Positions 1 through 8,230 of a DNA stretch of 63,673 bases are shown piece after piece. Origin of the DNA: Candidatus Poribacteria bacterium (GTDB lineage: Bacteria; Poribacteria; WGA-4E; WGA-3G); assembly GCA_003635255.1 (NCBI GenBank), contig PYJC01000057.1:1-63673 (forward strand), given 5' to 3'. The notes below the pieces were generated by a model that worked only from the letters and a program-made list of their open reading frames with translations, was not told the origin of the DNA and ran no database searches. A program made the translations under genes and the position numbers. Position 1 is the first letter of the stretch; each line of letters opens with the position of its first letter.

Positions 1-1006
1 GAACTCATAGCGAGTACGCGCTATGAATGGTTGAAAGTTATACGAAAGTTAATCATTGAATATGCGAGATGACGAAACCCCAGACGGGTCTCTTTGAGTT
101 TATCATAGCTCAGGGCAAGTCTTCGGTAAGTGTCTTGCCACCCGAAAGTTCGCTCAACTTTATATCGGTCTTTGTATATCCTTTTGTCAAACCAACGGAA
201 CTTACGCGCAATGACAATAGGTTCTTTAGCATTGCGACGGTTAGGATAAATCACGGGTCTCAACCCGTGTCCTCTAATAAGTTTATGATTCACCTTAGAA
301 TCAAAGGCAGAATCAAGTGTCAGAGCCGAACCGCAAAGATCCATGCCAATACGTTTGCTAAAAGCGATTATATCACTCAGGGCTTCGGGCAAAATCGTTG
401 TATCATGTGCGTTGACGGGTTTCAGCGTTATCGGTCCTATGATGAACCCATGATTATCGGTGAGCGTCAACTCTTTTTCGCCTTTCTGATGTTTGTGTCC
501 TGAGTAGCTGATACCGTCGCCCCTTTTTTCACGACGGTGTTTGAACCATCACCGTGAAGGTGTGTCGTATCAAGTTGATCCGTATCAAGCAAGTGTATAA
601 CCGACGCTTCAAAGAGGTTCTGATACGAGCCATCTTTTGACCAGCGATGATGCCATTTATAGACATTAGACCAATGGAGTTCATTCCGCCGTGTTCGGAG
701 TTGCTCCCATTGAATACCCGTATGCAAAACATAGAGAATGTAGTTGAATATCTTGTAGAAAGAGAGTTTCGGCTTTGGACCTTTAACACGTTTCTTCAGA
801 TGTGGCAAGATATAACGATTAAAATCCTTACGCGAAACCTGCTTCGGAATACCGTTGTATCTCGGAGACTTTTCGGACTCGGAGACCGTCATAAGAGCAC
901 CTCTCATAAAGTAAGTGACTATCAAAAGTGGAAATAAAGGGACATAAAGGATCGCCTTTTATTCCACTATTTTACTACATTTTTATGTTTTACTCAATAT
1001 GACTTC
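1..1006 (-). mobile_element. IS5-like insertion sequence, left copy
   Basis: The first 1,006 bases are the exact reverse complement of the last 1,006 bases of the window. The outer end begins GAACTCATAGCGAGTA and the inner end, read inward, begins GAAGTCATATTGAGTA, so the element has imperfect terminal inverted repeats and its boundaries are precise. It carries a single transposase in two overlapping frames on the minus strand. The inner end supplies the ATG of the next gene. No target duplication can be read because the outer flank lies outside the window. Confidence 0.9.
21..892 (-). CDS. IS5-family transposase, made by -1 frameshift (left copy)
   Basis: DDE transposase of the IS5/DUF4096 kind that cuts and joins the ends of its own element. 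The first frame covers 467-892 and starts after an AGAGGTG Shine-Dalgarno. It contains the first catalytic Asp in HLHGDGS. The second frame (21 to about 525) continues with YSGHKHQKGEK, a second Asp in LTLDSAFDSK and the final Glu in YKVERTFGW. The join lies on a run of six A and four G (520-529 on this strand), where a -1 slip gives one continuous protein. The product should be active because it is identical to the right copy and all three acidic residues are present. The exact frameshift position is inferred. Confidence 0.85.
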
Positions 1007-3290
1007 AATCTTTGAATCTATTCCACAGCGACACAATTCCTATAACGACCCTCGCCCTATTCACGAGCGCGAAATCACACCTTCAATTTGGCGACTGACT
1101 GACCAGCACCTCCTAAACGACATTGAAATCGAACACCATAATGGTATAAAAATCGTCACTATCGCTCGCGAAGCATTTGTGTATGCCACACCCATGGCAG
1201 CCAAGATTGACGGTATCCGTGGCAGATACTTCTCAAAACGGTTGTATCGCACCGTTGTCAGATATGTTAGTGATAACGGTGCCGATCGCCACGCTTTAGA
1301 GCGGATATTGCGAGATCGCTATGCTGTGAGTACTTGGGTGCCAGATTATGCTGAACTGACAAAGCACACAACCCAAGAGCATGCTGGACGGTTCCAAGAA
1401 TTCAAAAATGAGGAACTCATCGCTATTGCGTCTATGTTTGAGGAGTTTCCATCCGGCATGCACAAAACACCGGGACTAAAATACTTGGTTAGGCGATTGG
1501 ATGGAACACCTAACCCGATAAAGCAGGAAGCGATAGGTATCGCATGGATTAGTGCGGAATACATTGAGTTCATGGAGGGTGCTTTCCATAGAGATTCAAT
1601 CCACGACCTATACCGAACGATCCTACACGAGAAGGCACACTTTTTATGGGCGTACCTCTTTGATGATCAACTCAAACAAGACTGGATAGAGGTCGGAGGC
1701 TGGTATGAAGACCCCAATGTTCCAGACGGTTGGGCAACAGCCCAAGAAACTGAATTTGTTTCGGCGTATGCCCACGGTGCCAATCCCGACGAGGATATGG
1801 CGGAGAGTATCAGTTTCTATATCACGAACCCTGATAAACTTCATTCCCGCGCGCCCGCTAAATATGAGTTCATCCAGAACCGTGTCATGCACGGTACGCG
1901 CTACATCTCAAAAATCCGCGAAGACTTGACGTTTCAAGTCTATAACCTCTATCCTGATTATGTCTATCCGGGACGCATTAAACAAATAAGCATCCGTGTG
2001 GAAGGTGCACCCACAGAAGATAAGCGTGTAACCGTTGATATTGAAATCCACACCGAAGGCGGGTTGGACACCGCTGGTGGTGCTTATGCGAATGTTTACA
2101 GCGAGAAAGGGACAAGCATCGCTATGGGGTTCCAACCGATAGATGCAAATGGTAATCATGTTCGGGAAAGCCATCTTTTGAGATGTGAGCGGACAATTTC
2201 ACAATATGCGGCAAACGGGTATTGGACACCAGATCATATAGGCATCACAGACACGGTTGGTAACACACGATGGCAAGGGATTGAAGATTTTGGCTGGCGA
2301 CTTTATATTAACAATCCTCTTGCTGATTGTGAACCGCCTGAGTACGTCAAAGGTTCAATCCGACTTTCCTTATCAGAAGCATTGACTGAACATGGGAAAT
2401 CCTATCAAATTCTAACAACACGTTGGCAAGTTATTGAAGAAAATGAAGTTGGCGGGTGGCATGCGAGAGTCAATGATTCAGACGATGGAACCTACTCTCG
2501 TATATCTCGCAATGCTCATGGTGGAGGAGTAGAAGGCTCCTCGCCTGTATATGAAGTCCACACTACACTTAAGATTCCAGATTATTTCCCAAGTGGTACA
2601 TATAGCGTGCCTTTCATCAAGATGGGAGATACGGCTGGTAATGGTCGAGGTGTTTATTTCACTTATCCACCGGAAAATGGCGTTCACTACACAGAGCGAG
2701 TTGTAAATGAATTATCACCTGTTATTGAAATTCAAACAACCAACCCCGATACCACACCCCCAGTGCTTGATTTAAATGATATTAAGATCCGGGCAGAACC
2801 TACAAAACCTGAAGACCCAAACGGCGAGACGATTGTTGATATTACCTTTAGAATTAAGGACGATATTAGTGGTTATTGGGCCGGATATGGACGTTTACGT
2901 GATCCTCTCGGTGGTTATTATGGATTTCATATTGGTGGGAAGGTTGACAAATTTGATTCGGGTATCTATTTCATAGGGGATCCAAGCGAGTATCTGACTT
3001 ATGAAGTAAGGGTCCTATTACCGGTTGGCAGTCCGCCAGGGACTTGGGGATTAGCCGAAGTGAACTTAGGAGACGCAGCGAGTAATAACCAGCACTATGA
3101 TTTCACAGAGATAATTCGGTTTGAAGTAGAGGATCAAAGCCTTTTTGACATCAACGCTGATGGGAAAATCAACATCCTTGATCTTGTGTTAGTCGCGCAG
3201 TCATTTGGGAAATCAGACAGTGATGCAGATGTCAACGGTGATGGTATTGTCAACATCTTAGATCTCGTGCAGGTTGCGAATCATATTTGA
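999..3290 (+). CDS. Zinc metalloprotease-like protein with C-terminal dockerin repeats, 5' end replaced by IS
   Basis: Large, probably secreted protein of 763 residues as it stands. A gluzincin-like motif HEKAH lies at residues 210-214, with a likely third ligand in DMAES (Glu269), so a zinc peptidase activity is inferred. The middle third is beta-rich with no motif I recognise. The C terminus has two EF-hand-like dockerin units, DINADGKINILDLV and DVNGDGIVNILDLV, which bind calcium and in this lineage probably serve as an attachment or sorting tail. There is no signal peptide. The first codons, ATG ACT TC, are the last bases of the insertion sequence, so the true N terminus was probably lost when the IS inserted, and expression would depend on the IS end. 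Confidence 0.7.
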   Translation: MTSIFESIPQRHNSYNDPRPIHEREITPSIWRLTDQHLLNDIEIEHHNGIKIVTIAREAFVYATPMAAKIDGIRGRYFSKRLYRTVVRYVSDNGADRHALERILRDRYAVSTWVPDYAELTKHTTQEHAGRFQEFKNEELIAIASMFEEFPSGMHKTPGLKYLVRRLDGTPNPIKQEAIGIAWISAEYIEFMEGAFHRDSIHDLYRTILHEKAHFLWAYLFDDQLKQDWIEVGGWYEDPNVPDGWATAQETEFVSAYAHGANPDEDMAESISFYITNPDKLHSRAPAKYEFIQNRVMHGTRYISKIREDLTFQVYNLYPDYVYPGRIKQISIRVEGAPTEDKRVTVDIEIHTEGGLDTAGGAYANVYSEKGTSIAMGFQPIDANGNHVRESHLLRCERTISQYAANGYWTPDHIGITDTVGNTRWQGIEDFGWRLYINNPLADCEPPEYVKGSIRLSLSEALTEHGKSYQILTTRWQVIEENEVGGWHARVNDSDDGTYSRISRNAHGGGVEGSSPVYEVHTTLKIPDYFPSGTYSVPFIKMGDTAGNGRGVYFTYPPENGVHYTERVVNELSPVIEIQTTNPDTTPPVLDLNDIKIRAEPTKPEDPNGETIVDITFRIKDDISGYWAGYGRLRDPLGGYYGFHIGGKVDKFDSGIYFIGDPSEYLTYEVRVLLPVGSPPGTWGLAEVNLGDAASNNQHYDFTEIIRFEVEDQSLFDINADGKINILDLVLVAQSFGKSDSDADVNGDGIVNILDLVQVANHI

Positions 3291-3338
3291 TTTTATAGCA
3301 AAATCTACAACTTGCAATATGTGAAGAAGGAGTATTTT

Positions 3339-4427
3339 ATGCTTATTATTGATGCACACCTTGATCTATCCATGAATGCGTTGCAAGGCAACCGAGATTT
3401 GCTGAGTTCCGCCTATACGATTCGTACCCAAGAGGCGCGGACAGCCGGTAAGGGGCGGACCCAAGGTACCGTCGCGTTCCCAGAGATGCGTCAAGGACGA
3501 ATTGCGCTGAGTTTCGTTACGCTATTTGCTCGCTCCACTGGTAACCCTTCCCCACATTCCGATTTCGCCTCGCCTGCCCAATCCTACGGCATCGCACAGG
3601 GACAATTAGCGTACTATCGCGCTTTAGAAAGAATGGGATACGTTCGCATCATCACGGATAGGGGACAATTAGACGGACACATCAACGCTTGGCAGACTTG
3701 GGAAAGCACAGCGATAGGCGACGCAAGCGACTATGATAACGCACCACCTTTGGGATTTGTAATTAGCATGGAGGGTGCCGACCCAATTCTTTATCCAACA
3801 CAATTAGAGGCTTGGGCTGATAGCGGATTGCGACTGCTCGGACTCACCCACTACGGTCCCGGACGTTATGCGGGTGGAACAGGCACAGAAATCGGGTTAA
3901 CCGAACTCGGTCGTCCCTTGCTCGCCGAGATGGAACGGTTAGGTGTTATTCTCGATCTCACCCACTGCTCCGATGAGGCGTTCTGGCAGTCGTTAGACCA
4001 CTACAACGGATTAGTCCTCGCCAGTCATAATAACTGCCGCGCACTCGTCCCGCATCAACGCCAGTTCAGTGACGCACAATTACGTGCGATCTTTGAACGG
4101 GATGGTGTCATCGGTGCTGCCTTTGACGCGTGGATGCTCCAACCGGGTTGGATTACCGGCGAAACTCCTAATGACAAGGTCACCTTAAACAACGTCGTTG
4201 ACCATATTGACTATGTTTGTCAATTGGCGGGGAACACTCGGCACGCGGCTATCGGTACTGACTTGGATGGCGGTTATGGACGTGAACAGTCGCCAAGCGA
4301 TTTGGACACCATCGCCGACCTACAGAAAATACCGGGCTTGTTGGAAACACGTGGCTATAGCGAGGATGACATCGCCGCAATCATGCACGGCAACTGGCTC
4401 CGATTCTTACACGACGCATGGAATTAG
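3339..4427 (+). CDS. Membrane dipeptidase, peptidase family M19
   Basis: Renal-dipeptidase-like binuclear zinc hydrolase that cleaves dipeptides, often with D-residues at the C-terminal side. All metal ligands are visible at family spacing: His7 and Asp9 in DAHLD, Glu145 in SMEGAD, His209 in LTHCSDEAF and His230 in ASHNNCRAL; the 21-residue gap between the last two matches the family. I chose ATG 3339 because AAGGAG sits just upstream and the ligand motif should lie at the very N terminus; a longer in-frame start exists at 3312. There is no signal peptide, so it is likely cytoplasmic. Length (362 aa) is normal. Confidence 0.92.
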   Translation: MLIIDAHLDLSMNALQGNRDLLSSAYTIRTQEARTAGKGRTQGTVAFPEMRQGRIALSFVTLFARSTGNPSPHSDFASPAQSYGIAQGQLAYYRALERMGYVRIITDRGQLDGHINAWQTWESTAIGDASDYDNAPPLGFVISMEGADPILYPTQLEAWADSGLRLLGLTHYGPGRYAGGTGTEIGLTELGRPLLAEMERLGVILDLTHCSDEAFWQSLDHYNGLVLASHNNCRALVPHQRQFSDAQLRAIFERDGVIGAAFDAWMLQPGWITGETPNDKVTLNNVVDHIDYVCQLAGNTRHAAIGTDLDGGYGREQSPSDLDTIADLQKIPGLLETRGYSEDDIAAIMHGNWLRFLHDAWN

Positions 4428-4447
4428 AACAATACGTAAAATCTGTT

Positions 4448-4756
4448 CTATTGGACATAGACAATACTTTCCCTTATGGATTGAGCGACATACGGATTCC
4501 GAATCCCTTGAAGCCCACCCAGGGTAAGGACATCTACCGGTTTCCCGAGGAGTTCTTCGAGATAATCGGCAAAATCCATGAATTTAAAGCCTAATGGCGT
4601 TTCAAATTCGACAATGATGTCAATATCACTGGCTTCAGTGTATGTGCCTTTGGCATAAGAGCCAAATAAGCCGATCCTCTTAACGCCATACGCCTCGGCA
4701 AGGTATTCGGATTTTTCAACAAGGATGTTTGTGATTTTTTCCCTTGTTAGTGTCAC
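4448..4756 (-). CDS. MNT-type nucleotidyltransferase domain protein
   Basis: Minimal nucleotidyltransferase of about 102 residues. It shows the GSxAxG and DxD signature (GLFGSYAKG, then SDIDIIVEF), with Gly32-Ser33 and Asp44/Asp46 forming the nucleotide and metal site. Such proteins usually act as the antitoxin of HEPN/MNT pairs, transferring AMP to the HEPN toxin. GTG 4756 was chosen because GAGGT lies seven bases upstream; a longer reading from ATG 4831 has no clear ribosome site. No HEPN partner is adjacent on either side, so it is either an orphan or works with a distant partner. Confidence 0.8.
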   Translation of the reverse strand: MTLTREKITNILVEKSEYLAEAYGVKRIGLFGSYAKGTYTEASDIDIIVEFETPLGFKFMDFADYLEELLGKPVDVLTLGGLQGIRNPYVAQSIRESIVYVQ

Positions 4757-4877
4757 TTGTTTTACCTCAAAACCGTTTGGAATGAGAGACACGATACAAA
4801 TTATTTTACTACGATTCCACTGGCATGTCAAATTTTAGGTTGGATGTCCTATATGTGAGGTTTTATCAATTTGTCTC

Positions 4878-4907
4878 GTGGTATTCAGTTGAATTTTATG
4901 TTACAAT
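4878..4907 (+). promoter_or_regulatory. Promoter, extended -10 type, shared with 9211-9240
   Basis: TACAAT at 4902-4907 is preceded by TGT, an extended -10. The -35 position holds a weak GTGGTA with an 18-base gap. The surrounding 60 bases resemble those before the MazE-like gene at 9393, so the two promoters probably share an origin. Confidence 0.5.
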
Positions 4908-4972
4908 TACCAGAGATACAAAACGTTTATACTTGTGAGTCCGTCTTTTTTTCAAACGCAAGGAGGATTACA

Positions 4973-5242
4973 ATGCCGTATCCAAATTATACACCTGAAT
5001 CTGTCACCGCTCGCGGCGAAGAAATCTATCAGCAGCAGATACGACACAAAGTTGAATCAAAGCACAAAGGCAAGTTCTTGGTGCTTGATATTGAAACTGG
5101 AGACTATGAAATTGACGCTGAAGATTTGGAAGCGACGATGCGCCTGCTTGCCAAGCACCCTGAAGCTGTTACCTACGGTCTTCGGGTTGGATATCCAGCT
5201 GCTTACGGCATCGGCTTTAACTTTACGGCATACACAAAATGA
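4973..5242 (+). CDS. Small protein paired with the retropepsin-like protease
   Basis: An 89-residue acidic protein that I do not recognise by family name. It begins MPYPNYTPE after a strong AAGGAGG site; a longer in-frame start at 4871 lacks one. The sequence reads as an alpha/beta fold (KFLVLDIETGDYEIDAEDLEA then YGLRVGYPAA); it has no membrane segment. Its stop overlaps the start of the clan AA protease by four bases (ATGA), so the two are translationally coupled. Small partner-plus-protease pairs like this resemble toxin-antitoxin or accessory modules, but that role is only a guess. Confidence 0.75.
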   Translation: MPYPNYTPESVTARGEEIYQQQIRHKVESKHKGKFLVLDIETGDYEIDAEDLEATMRLLAKHPEAVTYGLRVGYPAAYGIGFNFTAYTK

Positions 5243-5610
5243 TTATTGGAAAAATTAGAGCCGATCAGGAAGCTGTCATTGAATCGGAGATCGTTGGATT
5301 AAATCACAACGAAAAGGTTGAGGTGGTCCTTGATACTGGTTTCACAGGTTTTTTAATGCTGCCGTCAGATTTGATTAAACGTCTCGGACTTCAACTCATC
5401 GGTAACCGGCGCGCAATTCTCGGTGATGGAAGTCCGGTCAGTTTTGATCTGTATCTTGCCCAAGTCGTATGGCACGGCAGAATACGTAATGTTCTGGTGC
5501 TTGGCGCGAAACACGACGGTGCGCTCCTCGGCATGTCAATGCTTTCTGGAAGTCGTACAGTATTAGAGGTTATACAGAACGGCACTGTAACGATTGCCCC
5601 TTTGGCATAA
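5239..5610 (+). CDS. Clan AA (retropepsin-like) aspartic protease
   Basis: Short 123-residue single-domain aspartic protease. The catalytic motif is VVLDTGFTG (Asp32), followed by a beta-rich body and a closing segment HDGALLGMSMLSG, which matches the LLGxxxL element of single-domain retropepsin folds. Such proteins act as homodimers, each giving one Asp. The start overlaps the stop of the 89-residue partner gene (ATGA), so both are made from one message and probably work together. The substrate is unknown. There is no signal peptide, so it is cytoplasmic. Confidence 0.85.
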   Translation: MIIGKIRADQEAVIESEIVGLNHNEKVEVVLDTGFTGFLMLPSDLIKRLGLQLIGNRRAILGDGSPVSFDLYLAQVVWHGRIRNVLVLGAKHDGALLGMSMLSGSRTVLEVIQNGTVTIAPLA

Positions 5611-5705
5611 ACCAAAAATTTCATGACGAATCAAATACGCTCAGATTATATCAAGTAGACTGATTTTTTTCCACCGGAAACGCGGACTTGCAATTTTCGC
5701 AACCC

Positions 5706-5724
5706 AAAAGGAGGTATCTTCATA
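5706..5724 (+). promoter_or_regulatory. Strong Shine-Dalgarno before an in-frame ATA
   Basis: AAAAGGAGGT (5706-5715) is followed after six bases by ATA (5722-5724). From this ATA 43 codons run without a stop in frame into the gene annotated from GTG 5851. The site suggests the original start was ATG and has mutated, or that ATA is used. Confidence 0.45.
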
Positions 5725-5850
5725 GGATTCCCATCATATCAAGAGGATATTCAGGACGCGAAAAGTGAACCTGTAAAGGCAGGAAAACAGAAGGGGAAAA
5801 TAGAAGGAATAGATAAACTCATAGACGATCCCAAAACAGAGGTATTAACA

Positions 5851-6132
5851 GTGAAGAAAAATACGGTTATCATCAAAGCAGATGGTCTGGGGATCAACTC
5901 TATTGAGATAGAAAATTATGCCTTTGACATCACGTTCATGGATGGTGAAGCGCAATTAGAACCGCAGATAGACCTCACTGCAACCGCACGAGCAGAGAAA
6001 GGTGGAAAAGTGTCTCAGATATCAACTTTCTATGACATCAAAGAAGCTTGTTCTCTGCTAACGGCTCTTATGCTAGCTATTGAAAATGATGAAGAAGTCT
6101 TTAATGTCCGTAAATTCAATTCAAATGTATGA
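5851..6132 (+). CDS. Hypothetical protein, start uncertain
   Basis: A 93-residue protein I do not recognise, read from GTG 5851, which has AGAGG eight bases upstream. It has a beta-rich beginning (NTVIIKADGLGINSIEIENY) and an amphipathic helix near the end (EACSLLTALMLAIEND), with no membrane span. In frame upstream lies a further 43-codon lysine- and aspartate-rich stretch preceded by a much better ribosome site but ATA as its first codon, so the full protein may be 136 residues. A perfect palindrome follows the stop. Confidence 0.5.
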   Translation: MKKNTVIIKADGLGINSIEIENYAFDITFMDGEAQLEPQIDLTATARAEKGGKVSQISTFYDIKEACSLLTALMLAIENDEEVFNVRKFNSNV

Positions 6133-6149
6133 CTTGAAATTTGAATGAA

Positions 6150-6166
6150 GTTGCGAAAATCGCAAC
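6150..6166. repeat. Palindrome GTTGCGA-AAA-TCGCAAC
   Basis: Perfect 7-base arms with a 3-base loop, between two short genes. A related palindrome with the same CAACATA continuation lies at 7942-7955, and weaker versions occur near 5690 and 9135. It could be an operator or a repeat of the REP kind. Confidence 0.6.
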
Positions 6167-6197
6167 ATACTATTAACATTAATTAGGATACATCCCG

Positions 6198-6428
6198 ATG
6201 CGCTGTATAATTGCCTTGCTTTTTATAATTGCACTGCCGATTATTTTGTTGATTGCCATCCCCCTTTTTATCTTACTACTTCCAGGAATGGTTGTAATCG
6301 TTGATTTTTTCGTAGAGTTTGTGCAGATCATGTGGTTACCTATGCTCGGTGGGCTGTTTGTAGGTGCAATTTTTATCGCGCTAAGTTTCTTAAGGAACAG
6401 AAACTACACACGAAGAAGCAGGAGGTAA
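6198..6428 (+). CDS. Small two-span membrane protein
   Basis: A 76-residue very hydrophobic protein. One long segment (residues about 3-35) and a second (about 44-66) would cross the inner membrane, ending with a positively charged tail (RNRNYTRRSRR) that should stay in the cytoplasm. No family is recognised. It ends three bases before the next small gene, which starts after AGGAGG, so the two are co-transcribed. Confidence 0.6.
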   Translation: MRCIIALLFIIALPIILLIAIPLFILLLPGMVVIVDFFVEFVQIMWLPMLGGLFVGAIFIALSFLRNRNYTRRSRR

Positions 6429-6431
6429 CGT

Positions 6432-6695
6432 ATGAGAGATAAGATCGTGTTTTTTATACTCGGAGCAGTGTTGGCAACTATCGCTTACTCCGTCGGAAAT
6501 TTGAATAAGGTTGATGCTGATGGCGTTGGTAGATACGACTTACTTGTTGTTGATGAACTGGTGGTAAAGGAGCTAGTCGTGAGTGAATCTGGTATTTTCC
6601 ATACACATAACAAAGATAGTATGATAGGCATGAGGGTCACGGATAATATCCCAACTATCCTGATCTCTAACCAAAAAAAGGATAGCACGGTCTAA
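6432..6695 (+). CDS. Small membrane-anchored hypothetical protein
   Basis: An 87-residue protein with one N-terminal membrane segment (FFILGAVLATIAYSV) followed by a soluble, valine-rich part containing the near-repeat VVDELVVKELVVSESG. It may be a fragment, because the beta-repeat region breaks off after a few turns. The ribosome site AGGAGG lies at the end of the preceding gene. Function unknown. Confidence 0.55.
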   Translation: MRDKIVFFILGAVLATIAYSVGNLNKVDADGVGRYDLLVVDELVVKELVVSESGIFHTHNKDSMIGMRVTDNIPTILISNQKKDSTV

Positions 6696-6838
6696 TATAA
6701 TGCTTTCAGCTTTTTCTGAATCAGATGGGCCGGGAGAAACGCCTACAAAACCTACTATTTTTCTAAATTCTAACGGCCTAAATGAACATTTTTCACTTAC
6801 ATCCAGGGGGATTCAAAAATAGGTTGTGAGTTCGTAAT

Positions 6839-7156
6839 AACCATAGGTGTCAATTTAAGAGGAGATTTCATCGTAGGTTGGGTTGAACGGTGTTGAAAAT
6901 CAAAGGTCGGTATCCCAAAATGCATCAAACCTAACATACCCGCATATATACCCAGAAATCCAATGAAACCCAACGTTCTTTGCGTGAGATACTGAAAATG
7001 TGTCGATGGGTCTCCGTTGGGTTTCGCTATCCCTTTGGTTGATATAGGGGTCTACGACATCGAAATGTGCTTGGATCGTCCTGATCGTCTTTCTCGATTC
7101 CGCTCAACCCAACCTACGAAGTTATGATGCGTTTTCCTAAAATTGACACCTATGGT
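6839..7156. repeat. Palindromic MITE-like element filling the 6.7-7.2 kb gap
   Basis: The ends are inverted: AACCATAGGTGTCAATTT (6839-6856) matches the complement of 7139-7156, and a second inner pair matches too (TCGTAGGTTGGGTTGA at 6871-6886 against 7104-7119). Further GTTGGGTTTC inverted pieces lie inside. Related direct repeats ending in CGTAATAAC flank it (6833-6841 and 7165-7173). It holds no open gene. The remainder of the gap (6696-6838) shows nothing clear. Confidence 0.65.
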
Positions 7157-7179
7157 TGCGAATCCGTAATAACTAAAAA

Positions 7180-7914
7180 ATGGAAAATCTAATGAAAAAT
7201 CAAATGTATGTTTTTTCTCCGTTCCTATTGTTTTTGGCGTTGTTGTTGTCTTGTGGCTTTTCGGATCAAGTGGAAGAACAAGCAGAGGAACAACCAAGTG
7301 TCGAAGTCTTGGCACCAGAGATCAATGTGGACAATATAGACGCGGAAATGAGTATACACAAGATAGTGGAAATTCCGCCGTATCCAAAGATGCGTGAACA
7401 GCATGGCGCAAGCGCGACGATCCAGCTAAATGAAGTGCCAGAAGTAATAAAGCGACGATTTACTTTCAACGATGATGGTGATCGGGACGGTGTTTATCAG
7501 TGGAACAAGAAACTGGAGATCGGTGAGTTCAAGATCACAGAGATTCAGCAGAACCCCGACAAATGGACACGCTCCCCTGAAGATTTAGTTGTGTATTTTG
7601 AGACAATGCATCACATGGTCGGTCTGTACACGGTAAAGTTTGAGTTGTATTCTGACCGTGCGAATCCCAAGCAACCCCAGAAATATCCTATCTTTTTCCA
7701 AGTTTACGCAGGCGAATTTCTACCCGCGTATCAAACAACTGTTTATCCTACCAAGACACCTCCGATGGATGGGTTTGAAAGGATAACAGAACGTCGAATA
7801 CAGACGCACACTTTCGGTGTGGATAAAAGAAGCCCCCATCTAACATTACAATTCTTGGTCGGCGAGGTAGAAATCCCTTTTACGATCAAAAACTTTGAAG
7901 TATGGGTCAGATGA
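7180..7914 (+). CDS. Lipoprotein of unknown function
   Basis: A 244-residue protein with a lipoprotein signal: positive start, hydrophobic stretch and the lipobox LLSC, with Cys at about residue 25. A short acidic linker follows (VEEQAEEQP). The rest is a soluble, probably beta-sandwich domain with no motif I can name. ATG 7192 is an alternative start; neither has a clear Shine-Dalgarno. It stands alone between a repeat element and a palindrome. Expected location is the periplasmic face of a membrane. Confidence 0.65.
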   Translation: MENLMKNQMYVFSPFLLFLALLLSCGFSDQVEEQAEEQPSVEVLAPEINVDNIDAEMSIHKIVEIPPYPKMREQHGASATIQLNEVPEVIKRRFTFNDDGDRDGVYQWNKKLEIGEFKITEIQQNPDKWTRSPEDLVVYFETMHHMVGLYTVKFELYSDRANPKQPQKYPIFFQVYAGEFLPAYQTTVYPTKTPPMDGFERITERRIQTHTFGVDKRSPHLTLQFLVGEVEIPFTIKNFEVWVR

Positions 7915-7941
7915 TGTTGATGAGGAACCGAAATCAACCCC

Positions 7942-7955
7942 TTGCGAATTCGCAA
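7942..7955. repeat. Palindrome TTGCGAATTCGCAA
   Basis: Perfect 14-base palindrome after the lipoprotein stop, continuing CATAATAT like the copy at 6150. It is part of the local family of TTGCGA/TCGCAA repeats. Confidence 0.6.
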
Positions 7956-7975
7956 CATAATATCTACAATTTGGG

Positions 7976-8182
7976 TTATTTCCTTAACCGGAAGTAACCG
8001 AGCCAGCTCCGTTTCTTTTTCGGGGGTGATAGCATTAAGGTCTGTTTCTCAAATATTCCCAAGACCTGTGCTTTTTCTCGGTTGGCATTCTCAAGTTGAG
8101 ACTTGAGCATCTCGATTTGTTCTCGCAAGACTTCAATAACCGCAGTGTTATCAGGTTCTGAAGTGTTCTGTCCTCCCACCAC
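7976..8182 (-). CDS. Coiled-coil fragment or small protein
   Basis: A 68-residue reading frame with GTG start. The middle (VLREQIEMLKSQLENANREKAQVLGI, read in heptads) should form a coiled coil, and the end is basic (KKKRSWLGYFRLRK). This resembles the C-terminal tail of phage- or plasmid-type DNA-binding proteins that carry a helix-turn-helix at the N terminus, which is absent here. It may therefore be a remnant. No good ribosome site is seen. Confidence 0.4.
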   Translation of the reverse strand: MVGGQNTSEPDNTAVIEVLREQIEMLKSQLENANREKAQVLGIFEKQTLMLSPPKKKRSWLGYFRLRK

Positions 8183-8230
8183 AGCATCATTGTTTACGCA
8201 AACCTTTCACTAATTAATATCGGAAGAAAC

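Noticed and set aside
4448..4756. HEPN/MNT toxin-antitoxin pair
   Set aside because: No HEPN-domain gene with the RX4-6H motif is found next to the MNT gene.
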